Assembly (NCBI RefSeq): GCF_009870125.1 | Contig: NC_046681.1 | Span: 14,025,001-14,089,000, forward strand | DNA from: Drosophila pseudoobscura | Taxonomy: Eukaryota > Arthropoda > Insecta > Diptera > Drosophilidae | Direction of reading: 5' to 3' | DNA length: 64,000 nt | Shown here: piece by piece, positions 1 through 14,900 of the stretch | How the letters are laid out: the number at the start of each line of letters is the position of its first letter | Position numbering within the stretch: the stretch's first letter is position 1 | Notes under the pieces: model-generated | Told to the model about the DNA's origin: nothing | What the model saw: only the letters and a program-made list of their open reading frames with translations | The model's database searches: none | Program-made: the position numbers and the translations under genes

Positions 1-3000
1 AGGCCTTGCATACGATTGAAATTTCTTGTGAAATGAATTGTCTGCTGTCTTTTCTCGTACTTTAAAATGCCTCTGTCGGCGCTTAGTCACGACGATGACC
101 ATTTTTCAGTATTTAGTAAATGGTGTCATATACGCCATTAGGGTTTTTTTTCTGTCTGGCATTTCTGCGGCTTCTCGCTTTGTGCATATTTTGTGGTGAA
201 ATATGGAAAGTATATTTGGCATTACAATTGCACAAAAGACAACTGCTTGGAACGGAGGAAACGTATTACCAATCACAGCTCCTGTTCCTGGCCTAATCCC
301 ACTCTTTGCCCACGACTTACCTTCAAAACACGAGCTTCTTTGCAGCGTTCGTTCTTTCACAAATTGCCGTCACTGAGATCTGTAATTAAAAATGAAATAT
401 CGTGGACATTAGTCGGGCTGTAGATCTGATAGATACAGGAGGGGGTAAATCTTAAAGATACCAGAGAGTGAGAGAGATAGAGGAAGCAATGCCTGGCATC
501 CTTTGATGTGTGTGAAGAGTGTGCGGATCTCTGCGCTGTGGAGCCGTAGCTGTGGGCCGTAACCAGTCTTCTAACTGAACCAATTTTAACTGTAAATGCA
601 GTTAATTACACTCGCTTTAAAGCCGTGCAATAAATAAATATGTACTCGTACGAGTATGTGGACACAAAAAAAACTTGTCTGTTAATTAGCATCTGCCTCT
701 CGGTGGCACTCGGATGCGCTTACAGGTATCTCGCCAGTCCAAAGCCCCTTCTCAGGGAATCGGAGAAGTGCGGGGAGGGAGTTTGCGTGAAACCTTATGT
801 GGAAGAAAGTGCAACCTGCAACCTGCCACCAGCCTGGCAACCAAAGGGGGGCGGAAGCCGCGGCAACTGAGACTTGGACCCCCAGAGAGGCACCCAGAGG
901 CATTACAACTGTCGACTCGACCCTAATTTCCTCTTTAAATATGGTCCCCGGCCAAAAGCAAACGAGGCAAAAGAACCCACAAGGAATGGTTAGGGCTCGG
1001 GTAACCCAATGCCACTTTTTCAAGCCATTTCATTCGCAGAGGAAAACGGAACGGGGTTCCAGAAAATGTTCTGGCGCACTGGCATGCGTATGCAAAGTAT
1101 TTGAGCAAATAGAACCTCGTACTCTTATGAAAATCAGCTACACTTAAGGGCTTCTCAGGGTGGGAAAGTAGTTTTTGAAGCTTGGACTAAAGTGTAGTCT
1201 GGAAAAACAAGAATACGTCTAGAAAAGATTCCAGTTACAAGAACTGCTTTAGACTTAAAAGAATGAGTTTCCAGATTATTACTTTTGTGAAAGAATATTG
1301 TAGAACCATCATATAATTTTATTATTAAAAGGCATTCAATTCAGCAAAGAAATCAATGAAAGAAGAAGAGTACCTGCCGCTCCTCCTGCCCCTCTATCAA
1401 AGCCCTAGATCCAAAGAATTCAATGAGAGAATAACACCATTTCTTTCGTGGAATTATATTAGCTACAATATCAATACTCATCGAAATTTGTTCAATTCCT
1501 ACCGCCCCAAACAGATCCCAAAAAAAAAAACTTTGACATTGAACTATTAAAAAGAATTCAATGAAAATCGCTGGAAATTACACAACTTCTGGAATGTCTG
1601 TCGAATGTTATTGGAGTTTGCTGACAAACAAAGAAACGGCAGAAATGCTGTGCCCAGCAATAAAATAAATTCATCGGGTAAATACAAAACAAATAAAAAT
1701 AAATTAAAAAATCATATAAATTAAGACACGGGGAAAAGGCAGGGAAAAGAGCTTAAAAAAAAGGCGTTTAACATGTTTCTTGGATGGAAATGTATGTAAA
1801 TGAATGCCAAAAGTATTTCTCCCTTTCCCCTCTACATATAACTCTTTTATTTATTTATATTTTTATACACAAAATATGCAAAAAAATAAAGAAAATAAAT
1901 GAATTTAAATCGACAACTGCACCCACCGCAAAATTGATGATAAACAAGTTTCGTATAAGTTTTAAATTAAAATAAACACACGAAAAAACATCTGTGCACA
2001 TGTGGAGCGGAGTGGAACAACAAAAATGCTGTTAATAACAATAACAATAAGAAAAAACTACAACAAAAATTAAACGAAAGTTCAGGGCCTGCCATTGTCA
2101 CTTCAACCAAAAGAAATTTCATTGAAAATGTTAAACATTCCCCCACCTCTGGGTGGGGGTCTAAAAATACTCAAGTTCTGGCCCATTGGTGGTCGCCTTT
2201 TGTTGGGTTCTACTCCGTGGACTCATAACTGGGTTATGGACACAAAAGGAGGTTCCGAACATTGACAAATGTGATCATCTGCATAGTTTCGACTTACAAT
2301 AGAGCGCCAAAGAGAGGTAGATGGTCTAAAAGAATGATCTTATGGGTCTTATGAGGGGAAAATTTAATCAAAAGATCTGCTTAGGTCCTCATAAAGTAGG
2401 AATAGGGGAACTGGTAACCTAGTAAGACAAATGAGACATTCCTATGATTATGATATGATATCATGATAATTTTCAGGTTTTTTTGTCTCTGTTTTTAGCT
2501 CAATTTTAAATATTATTTTAATAAAGAAAGGGCTTAAAATAGCTTTAGGGAATACTTAAGCAATATTTGGTAGGAATTGGATGCTATCTACGTAAAATTC
2601 ATCGCAATCCGATCATTATAAGAGAAACATGTATGGTTTTCTACGACAAACCAAAGATACCTGCCTTCCAAACTTTTTCTCCACCCAAATACCCTTTAGA
2701 TCTTCTGCTTCTCGCACCCAAGAACCCATCCGAATGCCACGTAACCTTTACGCCAGCTTCTATCATTCTTTTGTGCCAAGTGTTTCCATCGAGCTCCAGC
2801 TCCACCTTCGTTCCACCGTTGAAGGTGAACACCTTGCGGGCACCCGCATTTCATTTACGAGCAGTACTATTTCCGCAAAACAAAACACCAGCCAATCGAC
2901 AACGCCATCGCCATCGCCATTGTACTCGATGACGACCATGTTAATGTGGCTTTTATCTAAAGTATTTGGCATGCATGTTACTCGTACTGTTACCCTCGGT

Positions 3001-6000
3001 TTGCGATATCAAATACAGCCACTGGCCCTGACAGTGCCGCCTGGGACCCTTTTCCCGTGTGCCACGAAAACGTAGCGAAAATTAAAAATGTTATCTATGC
3101 AGCGCGTAAAAAACAACACATTTCAAATACGTAGAGTTTTAATTGAAAATGAAGAGAAAAATACCAAAACAAAACAAAACAAAACTAAGATAAATGAGTA
3201 TCAGAGGGGGTTATACGTAAAAGCTATACCCCCCCATTGGGGAGAGAGCCTCCTTATGCAATCAGCTGTTGAATGAGAGATTCTTCTGGTCTCTTCGACT
3301 CTCCACAAAAAGACGCTCCATTCGACTCGACTCATAACTGATTAATAGCCAAAATGTTTAAGCGAAATGAAAGCGAAAATAACTTTTAAATCATCGCATT
3401 AAAAAAGCAGACCTCAAAAAACCCCAAAAAATACCCCCGAAAACACACCTACAACACCTTTACAAAAAGATCGACGTGTTATGGCGGTGAAAAGCCCTCA
3501 AAAACCAACCTCAAGACCACGTCTCGTGCTCTGATAATTCTTTATTTTCTTGAGAGCTGGGGATACGATGGACGATGTTCGCTCTGCCGCTCGATGATGT
3601 AAACGGGAATTCAAATTTATGGTAATAAAAGAAATAACAGTCAGATTTAAAGTCGTGTGGAACTTAAATTCCGACTCTAAACATAAAGGTCTGCCCGTGT
3701 CTGTGTCTGTGCCTGTGTGTGTACGAAAAATGAGTATCAAAAAAAGTGAAAGTTTTCACTTTTGTTTCAATTTCCATTTACCCATAGTTTTTTGTGTGTA
3801 TTTGGGCTCCATTTAAGGTAATTTTTCACTGGGTTTCATTGAGTTTAGGGCAGCCATAGGCAATATATTAAATACTGCAGGGGCATTCGGGGGCTTTTTA
3901 GGAAAAGAGAGCAAAGCAAATTAATGCTAAAGGTAACCCAGAATTGAAAATTGAATGAATATTCATAGACGTAATGTTTGAGGAGATGTTTGGGTTGAAA
4001 CTAAGATTCATTTTGTTTAAATTGACGACAAGAAATGCATTTTGAAGGTAATTTAGATGAATAGATACATTAACATATGCATTTTTTGTTTAAATTACAG
4101 AAAAAATACCAAAGAAAATACTTGTTAAAGATATAATAGATCCAAAACTTCTACACAAAATGTATGGAATATATTGGAAATACTTTGTTTTTATTATATT
4201 TTCAGTGCAGAAAAATACTAATAGTATGTAAAATATTTTGGAATACCTTTTCTGAATTTCCCACAAGAAAATGATAGAAAAAACCTTCATTAAAATTAAT
4301 TTCTCATTACATCAGATACAATTTTCCGCATAGATTCTATAAAATGTTGCACACAAATTTTGTACAAAAATTTTCCAAAGATGTAACCAGATTTGCATCA
4401 CATATTCCAACTAATTTTCCACACAAGTTGCAATAAATTTAGGATATTTTGGATGCCTTCTTATTACAGATTCCATCAAATTTAAAACAATTTGTAACAA
4501 CTTTGGACATAAAATTCATTACAAATTCCCAACAGATTCCATCAAATTTTAGACATTTCATCAATTTTCCCCGACACTTCATCAGCTTTTTCCAACATCT
4601 TTCATTATATTTTCATTGACATTTCTATTGTCATTAGGGAAAAAGTTGACTTGGAAAGTTTTTGTAGATAAAATGCACATGGAGCCCAAGAGGAGTGCAC
4701 TTGGCACACACCAGAATTCTGTTTTGTGTCTCTTCTCTAATTAAAATCAACACAAAGACCAAAGAATTTTGTCATTGTGCAAGCATGAGGCATGGGGCAT
4801 GAGGCATTGAGGCACAGACCAAATGGTAAACAAATACGGCTGAGTGGAACCCCTGGAAAAGTGGAGGGGGCCTGCGATCCTATCAAATATCAGTCGCCGC
4901 ATTTTCGAAGACTTAGAACTATGCCGGCATCGGCACTCGATTTGAAGACAAAGAAAGAGACATATACTCGTAGACATCCGACAATGCAAAGGCAAGACCT
5001 CAAAAAGACTCCAAAATTTACATATTTTACCAAAAAAAAAAAAAGAAAAACCAAAAGTCTGTTATGTAATCGTGGGGACAGTCGCCCAAAAAATAACTAA
5101 AGTCAGAGATCGGTGGGGCCAGCAGTCTCTGTCTCTGCGTCTCCGTGACTCATTCCGCCTTGTGACATTTTTCCTTTCGGTTGAGCATAAAAAGTTTTGA
5201 CATTTGCATAGCTGACGCCAAAAAAACAACCGAAGAAAAACGAAGAAAATAAAGCCTGACAATGAAAATTAATGAACTGCAAAAGTCCAGGGGACTCTGC
5301 GGGCGGCAGGGAGCCTTCTAATGTGGGCCCAGCTCCGCCGATATGGCCGTAGAGGGAGAGACACGTGTGTGTCTGTTGATCGGCGGCCCACTTACAGGTC
5401 TCCAGTCTGCGGCCTATGGGGGCTCCATTGAACAAATACTCGGGGGGGGTACCAAAGTGCATACAATATGACTCACACATCAGACCCCGTCGCAGTCGCC
5501 TTGGGAGGTGGTGCTGTGGCTCGGATTTGGATTTGGATTTGAATTTGGACTGTTTGCTTGGATTCTTGGTTCTGAATGTCTTTTGTCTGAATGTCAGTCT
5601 CCACCTCTCTGCTCTGTTGTGGTGTGCCTGTCTGCCTTATATGGCTGTTGTCTATATAGAATTTAGAAATTAATGGAGTTTGTTCAGAGTGAAATGTGAG
5701 TACAATTTGTACACTTATGGGCCGCCTTTGGGCTTGGCCCCGTAGTCGTGTCATTAGAACCGGAAAAAGGTTTATAAATGGTAGACTAACGGAATGGTCT
5801 GTGCCTCAATAACTTTTGTTTGTTTCTTAGGGGGGAATTCCTAGAACGTTGCATACTACTTGCTGCTAATGGATGGATGGACGTATAGGAGGAACGTTAA
5901 CGACTGCGTTTCCGGTCTATCAAAATGCTAAAGTTTCGTAAGAGATGGAGAGTAAGAGCTCTCTTTGGGGGACAGTTCTCTTGGGGGCATACCAAATTAA

Positions 6001-6846
6001 AACGATCGAGAAACTGTGATAAACTGATACTACAAATATGGATAGTACGCGGGGAAAGTTCTTTATGAGTATATTTCTACAGGGAGTACTTGTCATTAAA
6101 GAAAAAATCCCTTGGGTGGTATCCGTTTTCTTGTTTCTTGTTCTGTTAACTTTCTGTTAATCTAGTTTATATTTTAGGGAGGATATTATGGTAATTAATA
6201 TTTTTCTATAATATTACACAACACTTTGAAGCGTACAGCTTCCAAAAAAAGGAGAGCAACGTACAAAGAGTGTATATTTTATAGCAAATAGTTATATAGC
6301 GAGATGATAATGAAACTGTAGGCACAAAAAGGTTTAAATTCTATAGAGGAAACATTACTCAACACTGTTGCACTTTACAACACTTTATAGGTTCTCCCAA
6401 GTGTGACCATGTGCTTCTCCATACACATAAAAATTAATCATGTAAAAGCCCACGAGGCGTGCCTTAAAAACCCCCGAAAGATTGGTTCCGATAAAGAAAT
6501 GACAAGGACAGAGAGATAGGGAGATGGAGACGGAGACGGAGGAAGAAGATGTCGAAGGAGGGTTGCAGCGGAGGAGGAGGATGGATGCTGATCGGCACTT
6601 CATTAAGTAAGTGCCAAAGCAGAGCAAAAATCAACAACAATCGTGTGGATTTTATTTTATTTTTGGCAAACAGGAAACCAACAAACTGCAGCAGCACGAA
6701 CTGAAACCCAAAAAATACAACAACAACAAAAACTGGGAACTGGGAACTGGAATTGCTTTTATTGTAATTGCAACGAAAACGATCTCGGAGCGAATTTCCA
6801 GACGAAGCGCCCACCACAAATAAAAATTGCAATAAATAAAGGCTCG

Positions 6847-6906
6847 AAAGAGCAAGAGCAGGAGCAAGAGAGAGAGGGAGAGGGAGAGAGAGAGAGAAAA
6901 AGGAGA
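6847..6906. repeat. GA-rich low-complexity tract
   Basis: A run of AG, GAGAGG and GAGCA units of about 60 bp. Such tracts in flies are GAGA-factor-like or simple microsatellite DNA. Nothing here decides between these. Confidence 0.7.
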
Positions 6907-9900
6907 AATAAAAATCACCTAATTAGCAATGAGATCTGCCCTGACATTAAACGAGTTTTTTATTTTTTTCCTCTGTTCGATTTTTTTCTGTTTATTTTAT
7001 TTTTGCCCACACAAAAGAAACGAAAGAAAACGAGAGAGAGAGAGAAAAAACCCCAAAAGAAAGGAAGCGACAGGATGCTGGGCTCGGAATAAAAGTGGAA
7101 CAAAAGTAATTGGAAACTGAAAGTCTTTTGTTCACAGACCATTCCATTCCCTAAACCATTCCGAAAAGAGTTTTTTGCGCCGTCATGCGTAGATCTTTCT
7201 TCTGGAAAGATGGGAGATCGCAGCGATCTTTGGGATCGCAACGTCTGGCAAATTGCACAACTTCCTTGAAACTGTTGATAAAAATGACTCGACATCATTC
7301 CCACAAATAAATGGAATGGAAAATGGTATATGAATATGCATAAGGTATACTATGTTGTGTTTGTGCAATATATGAACAACAAACAGAGTCATAATTATAT
7401 TTTTATTGTCGGGACAAAATGAAAATTACCCACGCTTTCCACACACCAGCGAAGCCATTCTCTCCCTCTCTCTCTTCCGAAAAACAAACACAAAGACCAG
7501 TGACATTAGAGGAAAGACAATTGCTAAAACCAACAGGGCCCGCACTTGAGCAGCTCCAACTCTGACACATAGCGGTGCGGATTTACGATCCGCTCGTTTC
7601 TGAATAACTTAGCATACTAGAGGTGCTCTCTGGGTGCCCTGTTCTTTATGCCAGCGATCTAATTGGCGGCACGAAATTGTCACAGAAAAACGTTAAAAAG
7701 AACTCGAATCTGGCAACTGGAAACTGGACAGGGGAGGTCGTGTCTGGGATCGTGGTGGATAGTGGAACGTGGAACATAAAACCCAAAACGTGCCTGTACT
7801 CGTACTCTTGAAGGGGGAAATGGTCTACTGCTATAATAAAGTATATAATTCTATGTCTCGATTATATTGAAACTTGAGCCGCAATGAACAAAGCTACAGA
7901 TAAACTATATTTGGGAGTTATAATACAAAGAAATAACTTTTTACAGTCATTCCTCTCTGGACGATCAAACTACAGGTAATTAATACTTTTTTATATATTC
8001 CGATCACTGACATTTCCAGAACCCTTTCACCATTAAATACTCGTATGTTTAATTGCATTTAATGGAAGCTTTCAGGCTTTTAACAGAGTCACTCATCAGA
8101 TCAGATCAGATCGTCAGATCAGATCATCAAGAGCCAGCCCCCTGTCAAAGTTCCCCCAAAGTTGGGCTGACGGATGCAATCCGTTTGTTGGCCTCTGGCT
8201 CTGGCTTTGGCCTCAATTTTCTTTCGAGCTACTGTCAACTGCCGTTTAGAATTCTCTCTCTTTCTGTGGGTCAAAACTAATTAGAAAAAAGTGCCGCGTG
8301 CCATGGAACTTGGATACGGTCTCTGTTTCTGTCTCTGCCTCCGTCTCTGTCTATGTCTTGGACTCCGCTCCGGGTTGTAGTCGTAATTAGACGCGCTTTC
8401 TGCTTCGAAACGCGCTCAATGAAAGTCTCTCACGATTCGGTTTTGCTTTTCAAGAATTATGGCTTTTATATTGCTCCACAGATACGATATATATATGTAT
8501 GTATGTATATCTGCCTGTCATTTGTCGCTCATTCGTTCACTTTCTTGCCGCCAGAAGGCATTCATTCGAGCGTAGATCAAAGACAGACAGAAGAAGAAAC
8601 AAGAAAATTTCACCACTTTCATTCTTGGCTGTCGATTTTTAGTGTTTTATTATAGCCTCCTTTTGGCGTCATCATTCACATAAATAACCAACAACCAAGC
8701 AGATCTCGTCTTGGCCATTGTCTTGGCCATTGGACTGTCTTTCTCGTTCGCTCTCCCTCTCTTAGCCTGTTTGATTAGCCAAATGCACAGACAGTGGCCT
8801 GGGAAGTGGCACAGGTTCAAGACGGAGACGCTCTTCGCTCTTTCGGGTCTTCGGCCTCTTCGGAGCAGAGCAGGTTCCGCTTTTGGCATTGGCCATCATG
8901 CATTTTGTCTTTATTTAACCAAATGTATCGCATCGTATCGTATTTGTAGCATTGCAGCACGATTTTAAAGAGGCTTTTGAAATGAGTTTTTTATGTGTGT
9001 GCCCCGTCTTTTACTCGCATTTTTGGTACATACATATCCCCGTACATTTATTTCATGGCACGACATTGGTCGCTTAAGAACCACCAAAACACACACCAAA
9101 AATCGTGCCTCGATGACCCATTTGTGCGTACGGCATGTAAAGCAGCCCAAAAAACCAATTGATTGAAACAAAACACAGCTTGAAAAAACAACAATTTGTT
9201 GTTTAAAAACAATTTTGAAAAAACAAACAAAACAATACGATTGAAAGGAGAAAAAGAAGAGCCATAAAATTGCTCCAAAAGCAGGCGTCTTATAAAAGAT
9301 ATACATATGAGGAAAAGTAGTCTTTGACTTTACAGAGTAGGAAATGGTGATCAAATTCAGAAATTTTAGGGATTAAATCCTTTGTTTTTTCGTTGAAAAG
9401 CTTTCCTTCTTAATTTTTAAGAAATAAATCTATTTGAATTATTTTATTGGTATAACTCTTAAGGCTGTCAAAATAGTTTAGCCTCTAAAGCATTTAGCCT
9501 AAACCTCTTTAGCCTCTAAAGAGTTTTCACTGATAGATTCCAATAAATAGAGTACCCTCGAAGAAAAGTCGAATACAATCTTATCTTTCATATATTTTCC
9601 ATATACTATCTGGTGGTGCCACAAAATGTGAACTTACCACAATGTGATCTGGTGCGCTCTGTGGTCTGTAGGTTAATTTCGAGTGAGTGCACTCACGAGT
9701 GCACTCATTTACATAACTCCCGACGAAAGACAACAGCGACCACGACGTCCACGGCCCATGGGTTGGATGGATGGATGGAAACCAGGTCAGAAGACAATTG
9801 TATTGTCCAATCCGTGGCCGGGCTTATCGCGAGTCTCCTTCCCCCTTCTTTTTTGTCGGACAATTAAATGGCGTTTATGATGGCGCTTTATCTCCGTCTC

Positions 9901-10820
9901 TATCTGTTGGCGTTGGAAGAAAACCCTCGCCAGAAACAGACAGCAACAGAAAGCCCCGCTAGTATCCGCTATTTTTGGTAGGTTTCGTGGATTGCAGACA
10001 GACTCTATTTTTTTTTTGGACAGAGGGTTATTATTTTGTGATTATGGCAGCAACGTTTTCCGTTTGCAACATATTTTCTTCAGTGAAGTGTTGCCCAGTG
10101 GAGTGACATAATTTCAAAAAATGGGAATCATAACGGAGTGTGGAAATGTGACCCAATTATAGGGTATTCCATAAGCACAGTGTACAGATTCTATGCCATA
10201 CCCTCTGGTATTTCGCCCCATTCTTCAGAAGATTGTTACAGTTTTTACCTTAGACTTTACCTTGACTTTGGCTTTTGTATTCTTATAAATCGACCTCTAT
10301 CTAAGCCCACTATTTCTCGTGTTTCTCTGTATTTCTGTTTCAATTTCATACTGAATGAATGAATGATCTATTAAGTGGTGTTTCGAACAAATGAAATCAA
10401 AACATTTTTAATGGCTAATTGTTGCACAGTAGCCGCCGCGGCTGGCCCTGGCTCTGCTCTATCTTGGCATGAAATTTTGTATTAACTTAGAAATTGGTTT
10501 GGTTACTTGCTTCCGCAATTATGTTTTTCTTATACATGTACATACGATAGATACATGTGTCTATAACACCCATGTGAATGGTATTTGCCCAATTTGGTTT
10601 AATGAGCTGTCAAGTGCGTGCTGAGAGGCCGTGTTGATGGAGCCCGTGGCAGGCAGGGGGGTAGCATTGGTATTTGGATTATTTTAATATGATTAATGAT
10701 GTGGAATTGTTGAAATAGAAGCAGTTTTTGAACCTTAATTGAAAGATATGTATTAAGAAGAGGCCATTCATCACTATATATATTTTATTCCTTCGATTAA
10801 AAGATCTCTCACTTTATAAT

Positions 10821-10828
10821 TATCGATA
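10821..10828. promoter_or_regulatory. DRE-like site TATCGATA
   Basis: A perfect TATCGATA palindrome, the core of the DREF/BEAF response element. A second copy lies 73 bp downstream. Two copies this close in AT-rich spacer may mark a promoter or insulator, but no supported gene begins here. Confidence 0.4.
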
Positions 10829-10893
10829 ATTACCGATATGCCCACCCACACATGGTTCGGATTGTTAAAGCACTAACCACCCCCTTCGATACT

Positions 10894-10901
10894 TATCGAT
10901 A
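10894..10901. promoter_or_regulatory. DRE-like site TATCGATA (second copy)
   Basis: A second perfect TATCGATA, about 40 bp upstream of the ATG of an unverified 154-codon open frame at 10943 to 11407 (plus). Confidence 0.4.
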
Positions 10902-11919
10902 ATCGGCACCCATCTCTAATTATCACACAGACACGCCCACATATGGAACTAACGAGAGCTGCTTCGATGACAGCTCTCATCAAGTGCTGCTCAAATGCTG
11001 TTCAAGTGCTCAAGTTCAAGCCTCTCCAGAGCACTATTTTTACTTTTATTCCAACCGAAAATAAACAGAAATTAAGTCTTTCATTTAATGATCTCTTGAT
11101 GGAGCCACATTCGACTCTGTGTAGGCTTGCGAGTGTCTCGCAATTTTTTCTATTTTTGGGGGCAAGTTCTGGCAAATTACTTTTGCTTTTTGTTAGCTGT
11201 CTGGTGAGGGGATATGCAAATATTTACCTAATATTTAATTGTATGCCCTCGACACATTGGCAACATATATTTTTTGATGGATTAGCAAACGTTTGCTGGA
11301 TTTTTTTCTGGGGATTCAAATCGTACGATATAACTAGGTCAAAGTTTAACCTCGCCAAAAAAAAAGGTAACACAACCACACCGAAAACAAAGCAAAAAGT
11401 CAAATAAACACTACTTTTGATATGAAAAAAAAAACACTAAACAAAAAGGGTTTATGCATAATGCTATCAAAATCCAATTGGCATTTGGCCAGAAAATGAT
11501 TAATTAGGCGATGAGCCAACGCAATGACAGTTAATTACCGGTTACCATCGATGCGGGGTGGTATTTGCGTGAGTTTCGGGAAGGACACAAATATAGACAT
11601 ATTACAAAACCTTCAATTAAAGATTTTGTTAAGGAGTGGCTTTGGGTTTTGGCATTGTTAGTATTTTGTTGCCATTTGTTGGTAATTTTACAGCTGGGAG
11701 GTGCTTAAATGTCCTTATTAAAATACATCTATTTTTAGTAGAGAAATATCTTGAGTGTCTCCTATCTTTTTGTTTGGCTTTGAGACACTCTTATTTCCCA
11801 CCAATAATATATTCTCTTAACGATAGATTAAGATCTCCTTATACTCTAAAGACCATCATAAATGCGATTTACTAAGTTTCGTTTGATCTTATCATTATAG
11901 ATCTTTCCACCGATCGTCC

Positions 11920-11927
11920 TATCGATA
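11920..11927. promoter_or_regulatory. DRE-like site TATCGATA (third copy)
   Basis: A third perfect TATCGATA about 1 kb further on. It could be chance in AT-rich DNA. It is recorded because the three copies cluster within 1.1 kb. Confidence 0.3.
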
Positions 11928-14900
11928 AATTTCGATTAAAAGTACAGCCACAGGTCACTAATTTAAGAACAATGCCTGAGGTTTTCCATTACGTGTTCGA
12001 ATTATAGGCCAAAAACCCCATAAATTCCAGATAACCCTGCAGCACTTGTGCACATAGTATGTACGTACGTACACATACCCGTACGTATGTACACTTTCAA
12101 GGTCCCCCGAAGCCCGAAAAAAGAAACGGTATCAGCGTGATATTTGCACAGCGGCACGGTTGCAGCCCCGAAAACGCATTCATCCATCAGCTGTGAGCAG
12201 GAGATCTTGTGATGTCAAAACTTTTTTGGAGAACCGAATCTTTGGGATGTGGTGACAAAGGGAAGTACAAGAAAAGATACAGAGAGAAGAAAGATAAGCG
12301 AAGATAAGCGCAGCAAAACGAAATGGCAAAAAAAAAATATAATACTCGTGCATAACGAGTGGCCAGAACGAAAGAACACCTGCTGGATGGAGGGAGCCGA
12401 AAATCGAATTTGCAAAAATTCCCTCAAGGGATCTTGGGCTCTCTCTCCCGCCAACTCCTGAATTCCCTTTGGGATCTCTCTCTACCGCTGTCTTTGGGAT
12501 CTCTTTCTTTCCCTCTTTGTCGGTACTTTTTTCTTGGGTGTTTTTTGTCGGGTTGTTCCACTGGGATTCTTTCTTGTCTTTTTTTGGTAATTCATTCATT
12601 CATGCATTTAGTGTACATTTCTTGTTTCGTTTAATTCCTCTTTGTGTTGCATGCAAATTTTTGCGTTTCCTTTTTCTCTCTGTATAGAATTACGCTTGAG
12701 TGTGCATAAAAGAGATGGCTATAGACACAGAGACAAGCGACTACAACAAAAACTAAATAAACCACAAAGAGACCGAGAGACCAAGAGACCCGAGAGGCCC
12801 GAGAGGCCGACCTCCTCCACCGTCAGCCGCTCTCTTCACAATTCCTGGATATTGTGGCGGTGGCTGTGGCTGTGGCGGTGGCGGTGGCACGGCATTGTGT
12901 TGTTGCCCAGGGTCATGCCTCTCCAGTCATAAGCCAAGCGAGCGGTCCGATCGGAGCAACTTTCATTAAAGCCAATCCCACAAAAAAGCGATCCAAACAA
13001 AACGGTCATTATACCAGAGACTAAAGAAATACCTAATGCCATGGATACCCATATACCTACCCATGCCCATAGATTTCCCATTCAGAGTCAAGCTCTAGAC
13101 ATGTCAAAGATCAAAGACACAAAATTATTATTATTAGAGACTGCAACCCCGAATGTGGCCCCCAAAAACATTATACTTATTATGCAATGGCCCCAAAGAG
13201 GAGAGAGGAAAGAGGAGGGAGACTGTCATGCAACTGAAATGTATCCTAGAATTCTCTCTATACTTCAACACTTGCAATTCCCTCTACTTGTGGCGATTCT
13301 GTGATATCTGTGTGTGAGATTTTCTTTTGGGAGCCCCTTTTGGATTGAAATTGCTTGGTTTTCTCGAAATCTTCTTTACGATCTTTTTTCGGTGCGTGTG
13401 TGCATTGGCATTGCCTGTCGCTCCTCCGAGAGGTCCGAGTAGAGGCAGTGGTGCAGCTTCTGTTCCCGTTCCGTTCCCGCTCCCGTTCCCGGCTTCACTT
13501 TACTTCACTTCACAGTTTGCTCAAAGATTCGCCTCGGCCCTAGTCAACGTTTCTTTTCTTTTCCTCTTCTCTCTCTCTGTTTGGGTTTTGTTTTATTTTT
13601 TTTTTTACCTTTTTCCTGCCTTGGCGCATGCGCCGCTTTGGCTGCAAACTGGTTTTAACAGTTTTTTTTTTCTTCTCCCTCGAATGTCTGTTGAATTTAT
13701 TATTTTTTGCGCTCTGTAAGACTGGAAACCTGGCCTCACCCTCCCACCCCCTGATAGAGGGAAAAACAATAGACCAGGAAAATGTTATTCCCCAAGTAGT
13801 TCTTATTCTTGTTGATCTTTTGGCAGCTGATAAACTTTTGGCTTCCTCAAAGTTTTATTTTTACAAGAAATTCAATTCGATACACGTTTTCCCAACTGGT
13901 TGTACAAAAAATTTAAATAAATTACAAACCTTCTAGAGATTTTACGCCCTTTCGTTTCGTGTTGGTTTTTTTTTAATTTTCTACACCAATTCAATTACAC
14001 TTTTTCTTATAATATCAATTGCATATTTATTTGTTTTTTTCTTTTTCTGCCACCTTTTTTTGTTGGTTTCTTTAAGATTTCTTTATTTTGTGGGTATACT
14101 ATTTATTGCCTTTTGCCAATTAATTTTACAAATCGCATTCAAAATTCAATTTCACTTTGCTTTCTTGCTGTGGTTATCTTTTATCTTTTGTGTAATATAT
14201 TCCACATTTTGTTGTATATTTCACCGAATGAATGTCCGAACAAAACACTAAATAGAGAGTCGCGTCGTTATGGTGCTGGTGCTGGTGCTGCCTCTCGACT
14301 TTCGTTCGTTTCGAAACACGTTCACGTCGTGCACGGCTCAAACACCTTCCGCGAAATGCTACCAACACGGCCAGCTGTCGTTCAAGAACTGATGTGGTAG
14401 GCGGCGCGACACGGGCTCTGAATCGGGGAAAAACTGAAAGACAAGAGACCCCGCAGCAGACACCACAAGACGTCAATGGCATGGTATGTTGGTATGGCAG
14501 GTGTGGTGTGGTGACAGTATGGAAGAAAGAAAAAACTCAGCGAGGGACCTCTTTCCTCTTTTTATTTCAGAGGCATTCGATTATTTCCCTCGAAAAGTTG
14601 GAGCCTTATTTTTCTTTTTTCTTCTATATGCCGTTTAACCCAGGGCTCTAAGGGCCTCACTCAATACATGAGATCGCTCGCTGAGTTATCCGCACCTTTA
14701 GGATTATTATACATTGGACGTCGTTACTTCTTGTGGATCGTGCACTTGCACCCGCTCTCTTTCTCTCTCTCTCTCTGTCTCTCTTTTACCTGGTTTTCTC
14801 ACCTGTACGAAGCAGAGCGGAGCCAAGCAGCTGATTGTGCTCGTATTGGGTTCCACAACTTGAGGATGGCATTGATAAAAAACTGTTGAAACGGTTAAGT

